Assembly: GCF_900215505.1 (NCBI RefSeq)
Contig: NZ_LT907844.1
Coordinates: 1 to 64,000, forward strand
From: Cohaesibacter sp. ES.047
GTDB taxonomy: Bacteria; Pseudomonadota; Alphaproteobacteria; Rhizobiales; Cohaesibacteraceae
Reading direction: 5' to 3'
Length of the DNA: 64,000 nt
Positions within the stretch are counted from its first letter, which is position 1; each line of letters begins with the position of its first letter. The notes under the pieces are model-generated. The model saw only the letters and a program-made list of their open reading frames with translations, had not been told where the DNA came from and did not search any database. Below, one piece after another: positions 63,062 to 64,000 of this stretch. A program made the translations under genes and the position numbers.

Positions 63062-64000
63062 TCAGCCATAAAACTCGAACAGACCGGCAGCGCCCTGCCC
63101 GCCACCGATGCACATGCTAACCACTCCGAGTTTGGCACCGCGCCGTTTTCCCTCAAGCAGAATATGCCCGGCCATTCGCGCGCCAGACATGCCATAAGGA
63201 TGCCCGATGGAGATGGCCCCGCCATTCACATTCAACTTGTCATTGTCAATTTCCAGCCTGTCACGGCAGAAAAGAAGCTGGGAGGCGAAGGCCTCGTTGA
63301 TTTCCCAAAGGTCGATATCAGCAATGGTCAGCCCGTTCCGCGCCAACAGTTTTGGGATGGCATTGACCGGGCCGATGCCCATTTCCTCAGGCGCACAGCC
63401 TGCGACAGCAAAGCCGCGAAAGATGCCCAGCGGATGAAGACCGCGCCGAACCGCTTCGCCCGCTTCCATGAGCACACAGGCGGAGGCGCCGTCGGAGAGT
63501 TGGCTGGCGTTGCCTGCAGTGATGCATTTGTCCTCGCCCAGAACCGGTTTGAGAGCGGATAGACCCTCAAGGGTCGTCGTGGGGCGGTTGCATTCATCCC
63601 TTTCCAACGTAACCGTCTCTTCGCTGACCTCTCCGGTCGCCTTGTCGGTGATACGTTTGGTCGCGGTCAGAGGGACGATCTCATCGTCAAACCTGCCCGC
63701 GTCTTGGGCCGCAGCCGTGCGCTGTTGGCTCTGAAGGGCATAAGCATCCTGCGCCTCTCTCGTGACGCCATAACGCTCGGCGACGATTTCGGCCGTCTCG
63801 ATCATCGGAAGATAGTAATTATCCGGCACGTTCGGATCGCGATAGCGGTAGTCATTCCACTGGTTGTTCTGAACCAGCGAGATGGAATCAAGCCCGCCCG
63901 CGACGGCCACATCGACCCCGTCGGAGACAATCATGTTGGCTGCGATTGCGATGGCATTGAGGCCAGAAGCACACTGACGGTCGATGGTCGCCCCGGCAAC
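63062..64000 (-). CDS. Acetyl-CoA C-acyltransferase (thiolase), 5' end outside the window
   Basis: 313 codons visible, open to the right edge. The catalytic Cys lies in TIDRQCASGLNAIAIA near the truncated start. NEAFASQLL, ISIGHPYGMSGARMAG (catalytic His) and VSMCIGGGQGAAGLFEF (second Cys) are the other thiolase signatures. Either degradative (FadA-like) or biosynthetic (PhaA/AtoB-like). The RDPNVPDNYYLPMIETAEIV insertion favours the FadA/FadI-like type. Convergence or link to the sugar operon is not evident. Confidence 0.95.
   Translation of the reverse strand, partial: VAGATIDRQCASGLNAIAIAANMIVSDGVDVAVAGGLDSISLVQNNQWNDYRYRDPNVPDNYYLPMIETAEIVAERYGVTREAQDAYALQSQQRTAAAQDAGRFDDEIVPLTATKRITDKATGEVSEETVTLERDECNRPTTTLEGLSALKPVLGEDKCITAGNASQLSDGASACVLMEAGEAVRRGLHPLGIFRGFAVAGCAPEEMGIGPVNAIPKLLARNGLTIADIDLWEINEAFASQLLFCRDRLEIDNDKLNVNGGAISIGHPYGMSGARMAGHILLEGKRRGAKLGVVSMCIGGGQGAAGLFEFYG

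Noticed and set aside
1-64000. CRISPR arrays, tRNA or rRNA genes
   Set aside because: No spaced direct-repeat array and no tRNA-like cloverleaf was seen; the repeats found are insertion-sequence ends.

Overview
The window looks like an alphaproteobacterium, most likely a marine or host-associated member of the Hyphomicrobiales. The reasons are the ChvE/MmsA/MmsB-type sugar ABC operon, a choline/betaine-type binding protein with a BetI-like TetR gene, the overlapping rmlC-B-D-A order, a FlaA1/WbkD-type dehydratase and the kinds of insertion sequences present. The genus cannot be fixed from the sequence alone.

Left end (1-8400), surface polysaccharide genes. A minus-strand, translationally coupled series reads nucleotidyltransferase, glycerophosphodiesterase-like protein, HAD hydrolase, second nucleotidyltransferase, cupin, methyltransferase-like protein. 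Several members carry many frameshifts and can only be read by changing frame. A decayed serine-recombinase tail and a dTDP-L-rhamnose operon (rfbC-rfbB-rfbD-rfbA) followed by a family 2 glycosyltransferase come next. rfbC and rfbB each show one single-base indel.

Middle (8400-43500), an insertion-sequence graveyard with islands of resident genes. IS256, IS3 (two types), IS110 (two), IS21 (two), IS5 (two), IS30, IS66, IS630 (two) and IS481 elements are present, many nested. Several insertions can be ordered from target duplications and interrupted reading frames. Two nearly identical IS256 copies lie in inverted orientation about 31 kb apart. Islands inside are: a membrane UDP-sugar 4,6-dehydratase plus an unusual SDR-phosphoglycosyltransferase fusion (13478-16802), which together could start glycan assembly; a secreted cysteine-repeat giant with an SH3 partner (27149-31506); a bile-acid/sodium-type symporter and a LuxR-type regulator (31937-34046); and a betI/choX/alpha-beta-hydrolase unit (36394-39009).

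Right end (44071-64000), compact chromosomal metabolism with little mobile DNA: YqhD-type aldehyde reductase with a DJ-1/PfpI protein; PhoD-like phosphatase; LysR regulator divergent from a coupled hydrolase/DUF4865 pair; an AraC regulator next to a tripartite tricarboxylate (TTT) transporter followed by FAD amine oxidase, Rid-family and ornithine-cyclodeaminase-like genes, which together suggest an uncharacterised amine or amino-acid catabolic route; the chvE-mmsA-mmsB sugar importer with a strong terminator; and a thiolase running off the right edge. No tRNA, rRNA or CRISPR array was seen.
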